Assembly: GCF_001704415.2 (NCBI RefSeq)
Contig: NC_030823.1
Span: 68,462,458 to 68,526,457, forward strand
From: Capra hircus
Lineage: Eukaryota; Chordata; Mammalia; Artiodactyla; Bovidae
DNA: 64,000 nucleotides
Reading direction: 5' to 3'
Position 1 is the stretch's first letter. Every line of letters starts with the position of its first letter. This document shows positions 11,379-23,354 of this stretch, piece by piece. The translations under genes and the position numbers were made by a program. Under the pieces are notes generated by a model, which was given only the letters and a program-made list of their open reading frames with translations, ran no database searches and had not been told where the DNA came from.

Positions 11379-11894
11379 GAAACCATCTTTATAACAGAAA
11401 AGAGCGAGACAGGAGGTGTCAAGGAGGAGGTGTGTGCAGAGGCAAGGCCACGGCTGCCCCTGCCAAGCCCTCCCACCCCGGATCCAGGCTTCCACAGCTG
11501 AGAAAGGAAGCCTAAGCTTTATCCTCACTGGGGTGTCTCCGGCCCTCTCCACTGCAGTCCTCCCGACTTGAAAGGAGCAGAAAAGTGGGAGCCATGAAGA
11601 GCTCTATGTTGGAATGTGCTAATCCCAAAGACTGGTTTAGAATTCTTTGTAAGTCAAGTGTTGCAGGAATAGCCCAGGACACTCTTAAGTGACTCTTCCT
11701 AGAGGTCTGAATTCAAGTTTTGTTTTTTTTTTTTAATTGAAAATTGTTTAATATTATCTTCTTCTTTTTAAAAAATGTACTGTCATCTCTCAAGGCAGCA
11801 CATATATTGGAATTGTTACCACACGAAGGGAAGTGAGTCTGGCCTGTGAAAGAACAACATGAAGAGCCCAGAATGTCCCACTGTCGGGAGGACA
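11379..11894. other. Unique DNA with a T-run
   Basis: No gene or repeat is recognised. A T-run lies at about 11721-11734. Frames on both strands are unremarkable. Confidence 0.35.
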
Positions 11895-12060
11895 ATGTAA
11901 TTAAGTACAAAAGTCTTGGGCTCTGAAGTCACCTGGCTATGAATTGTCAACACATTTGGCAACTTGGTTAACCCTGCTGGGCCTCAGTCTTCTCCAGGGC
12001 TAAATGAGAGTCATTTATCCTGCCTCACTGGGTTGCTGTGGGAGGAAAGGGTCTAGAGTT
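11895..12060 (+). mobile_element. MIR SINE fragment
   Basis: Sense MIR pattern: 'gggctctgaagtcacctggc', then an 'aacttggttaaccctgctgg' core, then 'gcctcagtcttctccag'. Ancient and diverged. Confidence 0.65.
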
Positions 12061-13002
12061 TGCAGCGGGTATCAGGTGCTTTGTGCATTCAAGTGATCAG
12101 CAGGTGTGGCACTCACGTCCTTCTGACCCAAGGATTCCCACTCACTTCTGTTCACTTCACTGGGTCTCTTCTGCTTCCAAAGCACAGAGAATAACCCTCG
12201 GGCAACCCTACATAACTTGCTATCACACACATGTGATACACCATTGATTCAATCATGACCCATAAAATGTTCCAACCACATATAATAACAAAGTCTTGTA
12301 AAACACACTTGCTTGACAAGTTTCAGTATTGAAAGCAGGTGTTTAGGTGCTGAGGCGGAGTGCTCACCCAACAAGGGACCAGGTGTTCCAAGCGTGGGTA
12401 TAAATACTACAAACCATGGAGTGACTTTGGGCAAAGACACTGCTTCTCAGGCCTCGCTTTTTGCACCTGCAAATGAAAGGAAATGGCCAGAATCAGGAAT
12501 TTAAAAACACTTAGAATCAAAACTTCAAAAGGGTTTAGCATCATTTCCGTGTTTAAATTGAATCTTACCTGAAACAGATATTCTGGTGGAGGCAGGGGCA
12601 GTGCCTCGTGACCCCTCCCAACCTGACGTCTCTTGCTTTCTTTGAGGGGGTTGACCTTGGAGGCACATCTTCAGGGTCACAGGGCAGAGCTGGAAAGCAC
12701 AAATTTTTACACTGTCATGAACCGCTTAGCAATCTAACAGTCCACAACTCTACAGATTTCTATTCTACTTTATCAGGACCTGGTCATACGACATGACTCT
12801 TTTTCAAAGTATTTTCAATTTAGATCAAAGCATATCATCACACTGCTTTGTCCATGCCCATTTCTGGAGATTTTAAAAAATAGTCAAAACAAAATTTTGC
12901 TTCCCTAAGTGCCAGTTATTCCTCCCACCAATCTTCCCTTCTCTTCCTTCCCCTCATCCTTCTGCTATTGTTTGACTTTCTTTCATTCTTGCCCTTTTCC
13001 AG
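12061..13002. other. Unique DNA, nothing recognised
   Basis: No gene, RNA or repeat can be supported. A C/T-rich part (about 12925-12998) leads to the poly-A tract. Confidence 0.35.
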
Positions 13003-13019
13003 AAAAAAAAAAAAAAAAA
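13003..13019. repeat. Poly-A tract
   Basis: 17 adenines. No retrocopy or LINE body could be recognised immediately upstream. Confidence 0.95.
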
Positions 13020-13224
13020 GAATACTCTCTTGCCAATATTCTCCATTGGTTCAATTCCTCAGCTGATTCCTTACCTGGTTGCCTTGTGTCTTTGAGAGTG
13101 AGGAAGGAGCCAGGAGAGTTAGATGCTGGAAGCTTGTCATATGGGAAAGCTTTTCTCTCTGTCTTCCAGGCGGTGTTTCTCATTCATATTTCTGTCCCCA
13201 GCTCTTCCCCTCCCCTCCTCCAGA

Positions 13225-13410
13225 CATCCTCTAAACTGATCCAAGGACCCCGGCAGTGGTGTTACCGTGGAGGCTTCTTAAAAATTCAGATTCCTGGGTC
13301 TCATCCCCTATCTTCTGAATCAAAATCTCTGAGGTTGGAGTTTAGAACAGGAGATGCTAAAATGAGCTCCTAAAATGATTTTTCACCTCCTTAAATTTTG
13401 AAAACTACCT
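13225..13410 (+). mobile_element. MER5A-like hAT-Charlie DNA transposon
   Basis: The pattern 'ttaaaaattcagattcctgg', a 'ctgaatcaaaatctctgagg' core and a terminal part matches MER5A in sense. Diverged non-autonomous remnant with no transposase. Confidence 0.7.
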
Positions 13411-13749
13411 TTCAAAGTGCCCTCCCCAGTTTCTCCCATTTCTCCCTCTCCTGCTTCTCAGCTTCTTTCCCCTCAGTTTTCATCCTAATTACCAGCTAAC
13501 TGGTGGATGCCACTGCTGCTTAAATGTGCTCCCACTCTGGATCCCTAATCATGCCAATTGTGTTCCTCAAAGCTGAGTCAAGAATTGCTGCCTTTTTATT
13601 TCCCCCTCTCTATATACTGCAGGAGGAAGCAGGTCCCCGCCGCTTTTGTTGGCCCTACTTCTGGGCCGAGCTCCATTTGCTGGTGAGCAGGGCTTATCTT
13701 CACTCTCCCCCTCGAAATACTGTAACATTCAGCATCCTTTCATGTCTGT

Positions 13750-14160
13750 GCTTTTAAAGTAAATCTTTGGACAATTAAAGATATGAAATGGCTAAATAGA
13801 GTTCTACAGGCGTTGTTCTCTGCTTTTTAAAGGTTTAATCACACTTAATGGCTCTCTTCAAAACTTGAATTTTCCATTTTGGTGTTTTGACTCCATTGAA
13901 AGAGTTTACTAATATTCTTTCAAAAGTATTCTCTGCTCAAATGAGCTATTCAATAAAGTTTTATGGCAAGCTATAGGATTTACGCTAAATGGAAAAATAA
14001 TTTAAAGAGATCAGAGTTGTGTGTGTGTGTGGGGGGGTGCTGTTCCTCTCTACAGGTTTTGTTAATTAAGCTGTAATCGTCAATATCGAGTCCATTCAAT
14101 GTTGGTGTGAAGGAAAGAGAATCGTCACTTAGATGTAAAGGAGACTATGGCAAATGCAAT
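13750..14160. other. Repeat-free AT-rich block, candidate conserved non-coding element
   Basis: Contains 'gttaattaagctgtaatcgt' (about 14060-14080), several TAAT cores and 'aataatttaaagagatcaga', with no recognised repeat except a short (GT)n/G-run at 14018-14037. Proposed on texture alone. Confidence 0.3.
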
Positions 14161-14889
14161 TTCAACACCCCCCAACCTTTTCCTTGAAGATAGGTTATTG
14201 TTCAGCCTTGTGAATCTATAAATAGGAAGTTAGGAAAAATTCTCTTTCTTCCCTCCCTCCCTCCCTTCTTCCTTCTCCTATTTATTTTCTTCCTGAAGAA
14301 TAGTGGACAAAAGGGTAGGGGGAGGTGAAAGGAACCAGTTACAGATTGTTTTGAACAAACGGCCTTGGCTCTTCCCCATCTTGGTCCCGCTGAGTTCTCT
14401 CTGGTTCTTACTCGTCACCGTCAGGACTAGGGAGCTGGCAAGACACTGAGGACGCCCTGGGTCATGCTCACTGTCCGAATGATGGAATTGTTACTTGTGG
14501 GGGAAATTTAGTGGAAAAGCAAAGCCAGTCCTCCCTGACAGCATCTTTATGAACCCTCTAGACTACTCTTTAGCAGGCTAAGTGATATGGAGATACATGT
14601 GATACTAATGAGATGCATGGACTCAGATAAGAAAAATTAATGCTCTGTGTCTGAGACCTAATAAGGACACTCCTCCCTGCTGCCGTCTGGCTTGTCACCT
14701 TCTGCTTTGCTCAGTTCTTTTTCCCCACAAGTGACCTTTGGGCACTTGCAGCATGCCCAGGAGGGTGCTAAGTGCTAAGACAAGTTTGAGAGAATTTTGA
14801 CCTGACATTGAGGGGTTTCACATTTGGCTAAAGAAATGAGGAGGAATATAGATAAGTCAAAGAACAGAGAAGACGTGATCTATGATCCA
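14161..14889. other. Unique DNA with a (CCCT)n stretch
   Basis: A short CCCT/TTCC simple stretch lies at about 14248-14275. Otherwise no gene or repeat is recognised. Confidence 0.4.
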
Positions 14890-15010
14890 GGCATTGTCAT
14901 TTGCCAACTATGTGATCTCTGGAAAGGCATTTAACTTCTCTTAGACTCACTGTTTCTCTTTCAGGAAGAGGGTTGCTGAGATCAAGTAGCATTTATTACG
15001 ATCAGGAAGT
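14890..15010 (+). mobile_element. MIR fragment
   Basis: 'ccaactatgtgatctctgga' followed by 'catttaacttctcttagact' and 'tgtttctctttcaggaag' follows the MIR sense consensus. Confidence 0.6.
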
Positions 15011-15019
15011 GTCTCTTTA

Positions 15020-15172
15020 TTTTCTATTTTATGTCCCTCCCCCACCTCCCCAGTGTAAGCGCCACGAGACCAGGGGCCTTGACTGATCATTCAGCTCTCG
15101 ATCTCTGTGCCTAGAACATGAGCTGGTGCAGAGCAGATGCTCAGCAAATAATTGCCGAGTGGAAGCAAGTAT
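15020..15172 (+). mobile_element. L2 3' end
   Basis: 'gtgtaagcgccacgagacca', then 'gatctctgtgcctagaacat' and 'gatgctcagcaaataattgc' follow the typical L2 3' terminus. Confidence 0.7.
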
Positions 15173-15895
15173 TATGTTTAAAGAAATTTTGAACCACTGA
15201 CCTACCAAGGTTTACTCCATAAGACTTACATCAGGCAGAGGAGACAAACAGTATTTCAAAAAGATAGCAGCAGAGGGAACAAAACAGAACAAAAGCAATT
15301 TCTGTTTCAAAGATACTGAAGAGACCAGTTTGCACTCAGGAATAATGGATGTGCTCTGGGAACCGTGGATTTGGGACAGATTTGAGAAGGCCTGATATGC
15401 CAGAATCAGCCAATGGGGAAATGGTGATGTGTTTTGATCAGGGGTGTTATTTGAAGAAAATGAGGTTTTAAGACTAATCAGGCAGCGATATACAAGACTG
15501 AAGATGGTAGAGAAATAAATTAAGAGGACATCATAATAACTGAGGTTTCAGGTGACAAGGCCTGACTTAGAATCATGGAAATGGGAGCCAAAAGGAAAGG
15601 TAAATTAAGAGCTCTGACAAAGCAAGAATCAATGGAACTAGTTTCTTGAGGAGCTAGAAGAGATGAAGGAGAAGAAAGCACTTATGATATGAAGACTAGG
15701 GATTTCCCAGGCAGATATGAAGATTAGAGTTTTGGTAGCATCACTAGAAATAGGGAAATCAGGAGGGGAAGCCATGTTTCAGAGAAATAGATTGAAATTG
15801 TTTTCAGTCATTTTGAGGTTTGGTGGAACACACAGGTAGAAATATTCAGCAAGCAGTGGAAAATGCAGGGCTGGGGAAAGGTACATGCATGGTGT

Positions 15896-16345
15896 GTGTT
15901 ACTCACTCAGTCTTGTCTGACTCTTTGTGACCCCATGGACAGCAGCCCCCACCGGGGGGGGTGGTGGTGGAGCCCCCCCACCAGGCTCCTCTGTCCATGA
16001 AATTCTCCAGGCAAGAATACTGGAGCAGGTAACCATTCCCTTCTTCATGGGATCTTCCTGACCCAGGGATCAAACCCAGGTCTCCTGGGTTGCAGGCACA
16101 GATTCTTTACCGTTTGAGCTACCTAGGAAAAGACCCTGATGCTGGGAAAGATTGAGGGCAGGAGGAGAAGGGAACGACAGAGGATAAGATGGTCGGATGG
16201 CATCACCGACTCAATGGACATGAGTTTGAGCAAGCTCTAGGAGTTGGTGATGGACAGGGAGGCCTGGCGTGTTGCAGTCCATGGAGTCGCAGAGAGTTAT
16301 ATATGGCTGAGCAACTGAACTGAACCGAACTACCCGGGAAGCCAA
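15896..16345 (-). mobile_element. Bov-tA SINE, interrupted by BovB
   Basis: An antisense Bov-tA runs from 'tactcactcagtcttgtctg' to the tRNA head, broken at 16126-16329 by a BovB 3' end and finishing 'acccgggaagcc'. Its body also carries a C-rich/G-rich/C-rich expansion at 15944-15982 not found in normal copies. Confidence 0.9.
16126..16329 (+). mobile_element. BovB (RTE) LINE 3' end
   Basis: The terminal 200 bases of BovB, from 'aaaagaccctgatgctggga' to the short repeat tail 'aactgaactgaaccgaact'. Probable duplications 'ctacctaggaa' (16119-16129) and 'ctacccgggaa' (16330-16340) show insertion into the Bov-tA head. It encodes the last codons of the BovB ORF, with an in-frame stop. Confidence 0.9.
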
Positions 16346-16740
16346 AGGTAACAGACGTGGAAGTCCTCCCCTTGGAGGTGACAAACCCATGGGAAGAGAT
16401 GATGTCTTTGCAGGAGAGAACAGAAGCCTAAGCGCAGAACCTGAGTGAATGAATCATTCAACAGTGAGAAGGGGAGGAAGAGAGGCCCAAACAGGAGCAC
16501 CCGGGAGAGACGGAAGCAGGACAAGGGATGTTTGAGATGCTTATCGCTGTGTCCAGGTCATGGTATATAATCAGTACAGGGTTCAATATGATGCAGATCC
16601 TTATTAGGTACAAGAGAATGGTCAATCATATCAAGTGCTGTAGAGGAGATGTCAGGAAAAATGAAAAATTAGAAAACGTCTCTAGATTTGCCCATTAGGA
16701 GGTCCTTGAGAAGAACAGGAGAGAGACTGTAAAGTTTTTC

Positions 16741-18910
16741 TACAAGGGAACCAATTTCACAAGGTAATTTGACACATTTTCAGCCTTTCTGTAAGAGTAC
16801 ATGCTGGAAAATTCTGTTTTCTTATCATCTCCAACCCACAAGGAATGTCACCTGAGGAAGTCTTTATAAGCCATGTGACGGCAGCTCAGTCTGTGTTTTT
16901 CAATTACTCACAGGTTAACAGTTACTGATTAATTGCACCCAGTAGAAGAGGCACCACTGATTTCTTACCCCTGACTCTTGCCATCAACACTTCTTTGTTT
17001 TGCCTTTTTCTGGAACCAAGTTCTCACAAATAGCGTGTTTTATGATGCGGAGAGGAAAAGAGGAATTAGATGTTAAACAATCCTTGGTCAAGTGTTGGGC
17101 TTCTACAAATTTAATTTCATCTCAGAAAAACATGTTGGGAAGCTGGGTTCCATTAGCTACAGAGCTGATCTAACACATAAGTCTGCTAGGTTGCTGGCTG
17201 GCTGGCTACCTGTTAACATTTTGAGTTACATTTAAAAATAATTCTCTGAAATACTTTCCCAAATCCAACCATTTCAGCTCGGAATTCCTTTAAGGGAACA
17301 AGGCCATGGATCCACAAGGAGAGGTCACACTTGACAATTAGAATCTATGCTGTGCACTCACCCCCATCACCACTTGGTTTAATTTAACCCTAAAGAGCAA
17401 AGAACTTACAACAAAGAAGAAAAACCACAATTTGACTTTATAAGACTCATTATAGTATCCCTAGATACTGGTGGTAGGAAAGGTTTCAAGGCCCAGGAAC
17501 TTGCTGAAATAGACCAGAGAAAGGCAAGCGTGATCAGAGGGTGAGAGGGAGCCACCTCTCAGGGCCCTTCATGGAAGGAAATGGCCTACTTCTGATTGGT
17601 CTTTTGAGGAAAGCCAAACAGCAGTGGGAAGGAGGAAGCCAGCCAGTGTGGAGGGGACTCACTCAGCCCACCTGCGATCTTCCACCGCTTGATTGGAGAG
17701 GCAGGGAGTTCAGCTTTGGGCTTGACCTGAGTGCCTTCACTTGCTTGCTTTGCCACGTGACCTTGGTTGGAAGCAACGCTTCAGCACTAAAGTTGCACTC
17801 TGTAAGCTTTGCACTGACTCCCCAAGTTGGAGTCCTGTCCCCCAAGAATGTTCACTGCAAAGCTGTCCTAGAGACACAATCAGGGATGACTGGAGGCTGA
17901 GGCCAGCTTGTACAGTCATGCAGAACCAGAGCTTTCAAGTTTTGGGGGGCTCAAGAGACATCGGGAAGAGACAGTGATGGTCATTAGCCCCTTTCTGATT
18001 TGATCACATTTTTGCTTTTTGTTCCTCAAACCCCGACAGCAAAGACTTGCCAATAAGGGGGGTTTGATGGAGGCTGATCCTGAACCCTTGAATGTTGAAG
18101 GAAGAGGCGCCCAAAGTGGGAGGGAGACGATGGGCAGGGAGGAACCCTGGAAATCAACCTGGCTGACTGCTCCGCGATTGCCCCAGGTCAGCCATTCTTG
18201 GCTCTAGGAGATTCGAAGTCTAAGAACAATTCCCCTCCTCCCCAAAGTTTTCCTTTCCAAGAGAAATAGATTCCCTCTCTGCATGTCTCTTTCAACTCTC
18301 AGCAAGACCGGTACAAACACACGAAGGCTGTGAAGCTGCTACTTCACTGGGGCTGTTTATTTCCAGTCGACAAATATTGTGCTAGTGTTCACTTCAATTA
18401 GGAGACACACTTGACAATCTGACTACTCCATCTGATGCCTCAAGGGCAAATTTCAGCTCTTTCAGAAAGTTAGGGCCAATAACAGATCCATATGAATAAA
18501 ATATACAGACAAGGAATATTTGAGGCAGTTTGGGGAAAGCACCTTCTGCAGCAAGGAGAGTAAAATGTCTACATGAAACAAATCGTATAAATAAAGCATG
18601 GGGCTTAAACTGGAGGGAGGCTGGGAATTCAGTGTGAAGGCTACAGTGCCTGCTCGCCCTTCACCTCCCTGGAGTTGGAAATCGGTGAGAATCAGCGCTA
18701 TGGAGCCTAAGACGTGAGTGATTCTATAGAGGAAATCACTGCAGCAGAGCTCAACTCACTAACACACTCACTAAAGTTACTCCAGCTTTTAAAATCATTC
18801 TAGAAACCAGAAGCTCTTCTGGGTATCTAATTTCAGTCCTTCTGCTAAATCCCGTCCCTTCTTTATTACCCTGAAGATGACCAGAAAAGCCGCTTAGCAT
18901 CCTCCTTTAT
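16741..18910. other. 2.2 kb without recognised insertions
   Basis: Unusually clean for this window: no Bov SINE, L1, L2 or MIR is identified. The longest frame (17541-17900 +, 119 codons) is matched by antisense frames and resembles nothing known. Around 18340-18480 is an unremarkable AT/GC-mixed part that could be conserved. Confidence 0.4.
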
Positions 18911-19122
18911 GGGCTTCCCTGGGGGCTCAGTGGTAAAGAATCTGCTTGCCAATGCAAGAGACATGAGTTCAATCCCTGGGTCAGGAAGATCCCCTGGAGA
19001 AGAAAGTGGCAACCTGCTCTAGTATTCTTGCCTGGAAAGTCCCATGGAAAGAGGAGCCTGGCAGGCTACAGTCCATGGGGTTGCAAAGCAGTCGGACACA
19101 ACTTAGTGACTAAACAACAATT
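18911..19122 (+). mobile_element. Bov-tA SINE
   Basis: From 'gggcttccctgggggctcag' through 'gttcaatccctgggtcagga' to 'cacaacttagtgactaaaca'. Near full length. Confidence 0.95.
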
Positions 19123-20249
19123 CACCTTTACACAGGTTTCCATGTCCTGGAAAGTGGAAGTCAAGCACCAGGCCCTGCTAATAGAGCAATTCCTGCTCAG
19201 AATGGACCTTGGATCCGTGTTACCCTTATCCTGGCAGTAGCCCAGCTGGGGGAATGGGTTAGCTTCTCAGCCACACTGCCCAGCTGCCTTGGGTAAGTTT
19301 TATCAGCTCCCAGGTCTCCTGTACCTCCATCAAGGGCAGGGAAGTCAGTTCCTTCCTCATCTTACAAGGCTCTTCTGGGAATAAAATCATGAGACAAGAG
19401 TGGAAGGAAGTGAAAGTTTGATAGATATGGTGGCACCCTTGTTATTTAGTTCCTGTTTCTTGAGCTGACCCGATCCCAGGTGCAATGAACTTTGAGGGGC
19501 AGCGTGGTCATGGGTTTAAAAAAAAAAAATTGTCTTTAAGTCTCAAACGTCACATTCATCTAGTTCTCTTGTAGTTAAACTGAGTTATCTTAAACTACAT
19601 GTATGTCTATTTGTTTTGAATAGGACCTCACTCAGCTTCTTCATAAGCTTATCAACAGAATATGATTCATTTTGTATTTTAATATTAACGACAGATAGGA
19701 TCTATTTTGAAAAGCCATTACAAGCAGCTATTGTTAAAATAGAACTCTCTTGAGAGTGACCATCGATACTACTGTTTGACTCATTCTTCATTTTTATTTT
19801 TATTGTTATTAGCAAATCTAATTAAAATAAAATTTATCCCAAGAGAGTTCTTAGGTTTACTGTAGTATTTGGTAAAGCCCTAACTAGCTATTTCCCATTT
19901 CTTTCATTCTCTTTTATTCATTCATTCCTTCACTCAGCAAACACTGATGGGAACCCAGGATGGGCCAGGATGCTGGGGAGGCTCTGAAGTAACCGCAGGT
20001 TTTCTTGCTCTGGGAGGCAGAAAGGCAGACAGCTTCGTGGACAAAGGAAGTGAAGCTGAGGGGAGAGAGTGCACTCAGCTCTCTGCCAGGGAGCACACGG
20101 GTTGGATCTGAACCTCAGAATGTGAGTAGGAGGTGGTGGTGCCCCAGAGGGTGAGAGGACCTCGGGCAGAGCCCATCACTAGTGCCGAGGCACAGGGTTC
20201 TAGCTGAGACGGCATGGCTCTGGACTTAAGAACTAGGGCTGGCATTTAA
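19123..20249. other. Mostly unique DNA
   Basis: Around 19905-20005, 'attcattcattccttcactc' and a following 'aaacactgatgggaacccag' resemble an old L2/MIR-type end. The rest has an A-run (19518-19529) and AT-rich sequence without a recognised family. Confidence 0.35.
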
Positions 20250-20705
20250 AAAAATGAAATAATGCCACTTGCAAGAACATGGATTCACCTAGAAATTGCC
20301 ATACAGAGTGAAAGTCAGTCAGACAGAGAAAGATAAATATCGTGTGATATCCTTTATATGCAGAATCTAAAAAGAAATGAAACAAATGAGCTTACAAAAT
20401 AGAAACCGACTCAGAGACTTGGAAAACATACTTATGGTTGCCAGGGGTGGGGTCAGGGCAAGGGATAGTTAGGGAGCTGGGGATGGACATGGTCACACGG
20501 CTATATTTAAAATGGATAGCCAGCAAGAAGCTACTGTGTAGCACAGGGAATTCTGCTCAATGTATGTGGCAGTCTGGATGGCCGAGGAATGAATCTGAGG
20601 GAAAATACATTTTCGTATACGTGTGGCTGGGTCCCTTTGCTGTCCACCTAAAACTATCGCAACATTGTTAATCAACTATACTCCAACACAAAATAAAAAG
20701 TTTAA
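20250..20705 (+). mobile_element. L1 3' end, sense
   Basis: End of ORF2 and 3' UTR of a mammalian-wide to artiodactyl L1, for example 'agtcagtcagacagagaaag', 'tagcacagggaattctgctc', 'aacattgttaatcaactata', ending in an AATAAA-rich tail. 5'-truncated, about 0.45 kb. Confidence 0.9.
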
Positions 20706-20769
20706 GAAAAGAGAGAAAACATGTGTCTATACAAAAAGAAAGAAAGAAAGGAAGGAACCGGACCTGGTT

Positions 20770-20895
20770 TTCCTCCTTCTCCCTCTTTGCACCCATCTCG
20801 CCCTCCTCCCCTCTCTCTCCCTTCTGTTTCTCCTTTCTCTCTTTTCTCTCCCTCAACTTCTCCTTTTTTCTCCCTGCTACCATTATCCTATTCAC
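20770..20895. repeat. Pyrimidine-rich tract
   Basis: About 125 bases of C/T on the + strand. They produce serine/proline/leucine-rich false frames on + and lysine/arginine/glutamate-rich ones on -. Confidence 0.9.
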
Positions 20896-22068
20896 TCCCT
20901 TCCTCGCCTTCATACTTATGTCTCTAGCAATAATTTTGGTCTCCTCTCCAATCCAGTTGCCTCTGAACAAAAATAGAAAAAAAAATCGAATATCTAAACT
21001 TCAGGCCATATTCCAATAAGCCCTGGGATGAGAGGAGAGGGTGCTCAATGGCCAGAAGCTGGGAGATGGCATCCTCACCCCAGTACTGAGCACCCTGAGA
21101 CACCCCTACCTCTCACTTGGTCTCCCAGGTAGGGAGGCCCATCATTCTCACCTTCATCCCTGCTACCAGGCTTCTTTTTTTTTTTTTTTTTTGCTACACG
21201 CTTGAAAAATTCATTTGAAGAACCCAGGGACCTGGCCAGACATGGAGATGATGCCTGAGTGGGCAAAGGAGGCACTGAGCCATTGGAAGTTGATCAAGGA
21301 CCCAAAGGCAGAGGTATGTGGACAGGAGTCATTTTCGTGCCCTCCAATCCCAGCAGCAACCAGAACATGTGTGGACTGTCCAAACACCTCGGCAGCCCAG
21401 ATACCAGATGACAGAAAATTACTATGCAAGCCTTATTAGAGGTCCCCCTGAAATTATTGGGATTCTTTCCATCCCATCGATGTCACCCATACAGCCGCAA
21501 GTAGCGGAAAGTTTTAAAACTGTTTTCCCGTTTGGGTTTTCAAAAGTCGGTAAAAGAGAAACTGCTCCAGCCATTGGCCATGGTGGCCCTACAGTGCAGC
21601 CTTTCCTCGCCCCCAAATTCACCTGGCTGTGCTTTTGAGCTAAACAACCTACATCCTCAGACTTCATAAATCGTCATTTTTTGCCCATCTGGAGAGCAGA
21701 AATTCATGACTTGATCTCAATCAAACAGTGTAAAAACCCAAACAAAAATACATCTGGACAGACAAACAGGATGCCAGGTTTTTGCTTGATGAGAAGGGAA
21801 ATGGCTCAAGCCTGGCCCCTTGAAATGAAGGCTTTATCTCAAAAAATGCTCATGGAACCTTAACAGAGTCGCTGAGACCAGCTTCGCTTATAATATCCAA
21901 CATAAACTAGATATGGAGCTCATTTTGCTCAGTATTTTGTGACCTGGAAAACATTTTGTTGGAGCCTTAAAAAAAATTTGCCCATGTTCATTTTTTTCCC
22001 CCAAATGCAATGATCATCATTTTCTGTTCCTTGAGCCCAGGTGAAAAGCAGCCAGTGAGCTTGGGCTT
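20896..22068. other. Unique DNA with a T-run
   Basis: A T-run of about 18 lies at 21175-21192. Otherwise single-copy. Frames at 21318-21638 (+) and 21422-21667 (-) overlap and resemble no protein. Confidence 0.35.
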
Positions 22069-22089
22069 AAAAAAAAAAAAAAAAAAAAA
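22069..22089. repeat. Poly-A tract
   Basis: 21 adenines. No retroposed gene body or LINE could be recognised upstream. Confidence 0.95.
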
Positions 22090-22731
22090 GGTGGACTCGC
22101 AATTTCCTGACACAGTTAACAGGCTGTTAAAATTCTGTCCTGCTCAACCTTCATGTGAGTGTTCGGGGAATCGGGAAGTTAGAACTATAAGAGAAAAATA
22201 GATGCTCGTCACTCTGACTGGTGTCTGCACACCAAGAGGACTGACGAGTCAGCAACAGCAAAGCACCGTTCACTGGTCAGTCAGTTCAATAACCCACTAC
22301 CCCAAAAACTCGTTATTCATGCGATGCTTGTCCAAATCCACTTTCTTCCTGCCCCCTACCTTTCTTCTTGTGTTCTGTAGGTAGGTAACGTGGAGATCCA
22401 TTTTAATAGCTGGAAATCTACCTGAAATCTTCCCACTGCAAACAAAAGCAAAAAGCAAAGGTTATCCGAGCTGAGATCCTCTCCGACCAAAAGGGAAACC
22501 TGAAACTGTTGGTACATTTTCCTGTCTCCTTCTGCTCCCCCAAATTCCTCTCTCCAGGGCTGACTTGTTAATGGGGGAGGGGGTATGTGGGCAGAAGCAG
22601 AGCAGGCAACATGCAAATATTGTCTTGATTGTATCCTGGCCATTACTCAATTGTGGAGGCTTTTAAGATAATTTATTAATATTCTCTTCAACCACTGTGG
22701 ATGCAACGGAGGGCTGCTGCGGGTTTTTGTG

Positions 22732-22732
<1 letters not shown>
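22090..22732. other. Unique DNA, nothing recognised
   Basis: No repeat or gene is identified; 22650-22690 is AT-rich ('ataatttattaatattctct'). Confidence 0.35.

Positions 22733-22762
<30 letters not shown>
22733..22762. repeat. (TG)15 microsatellite
   Basis: Fifteen uninterrupted TG units, so probably length-polymorphic. Confidence 0.98.
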
Positions 22763-22763
<1 letters not shown>

Positions 22764-23354
22764 TTTCTTCCTGAGTTATTTATTTGATAATGATATTAAA
22801 TATTAGAAACTCTAACAGCTGGTGTGTTTATCCCGACTTGAGTGTATTAACCTCTTTAGCCCTTTTTTCCAGAAGAAGGGTTCAGCATCACAGATTTGAC
22901 TGTCAGCTGTGGTGCCTGGCGGCCCAGCCTATTGGCATCCTGACAGAATCGAAAGTCCAGAGCAGCAAGTAAACATGGATGACATTGCAGGGAGAGACGA
23001 GACCACATGATAACTTGAGGCACCTGCAGCTGCTTGCACCCAAATCAAAGTAAAGGCTGAGCTCACTGAAATGGAAAAACACTGAATTTACCGGGAGTGA
23101 GTTGGCACAGTGCTAGGTGCAGGAGGAGGGCACTGGATGGAGGGCAGGGGAGGGCACGGGCATGTTGCCCACTGACAATACTCAGCTAAAGTACCTTGAG
23201 GGAAAGCCCTGGGTCCTAAGGCCCACTGTGTCCCATACAGTGAGTGAGGGTGACTAGCTGCCAACGCTGGGCTCACAAGTTGGTTGTTGAAGGACGACCG
23301 CCTGGGTAGGCTGAGTCACAGGCCAAGACCAAGGTCAGATTCACCTGAACATGG
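22763..23354. other. Unique DNA, nothing recognised
   Basis: Single-copy and AT-rich at the left (22763-22810). No gene or repeat can be supported. Confidence 0.4.

Larger units (their letters stand above)
15240..16740 (-). mobile_element. L2 fragment, antisense, split by a nested SINE
   Basis: Antisense L2 parts lie on both sides of the Bov-tA. Left part about 15240-15893, for example 'aggtttcaggtgacaaggcc'; right part about 16346-16740, for example 'tatcaagtgctgtagaggag' and 'gcccattaggaggtccttga'. Heavily diverged. Confidence 0.55.

Noticed and set aside
12909..13373. 154-codon frame (+)
   Set aside because: It runs across a C/T-rich tract, a poly-A run coding lysines and a MER5A element, so it is a chance frame.
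22069..22089. Poly-A tract as the tail of a processed pseudogene
   Set aside because: I could not recognise any gene-derived sequence or flanking duplication upstream; the same holds for 13003-13019.
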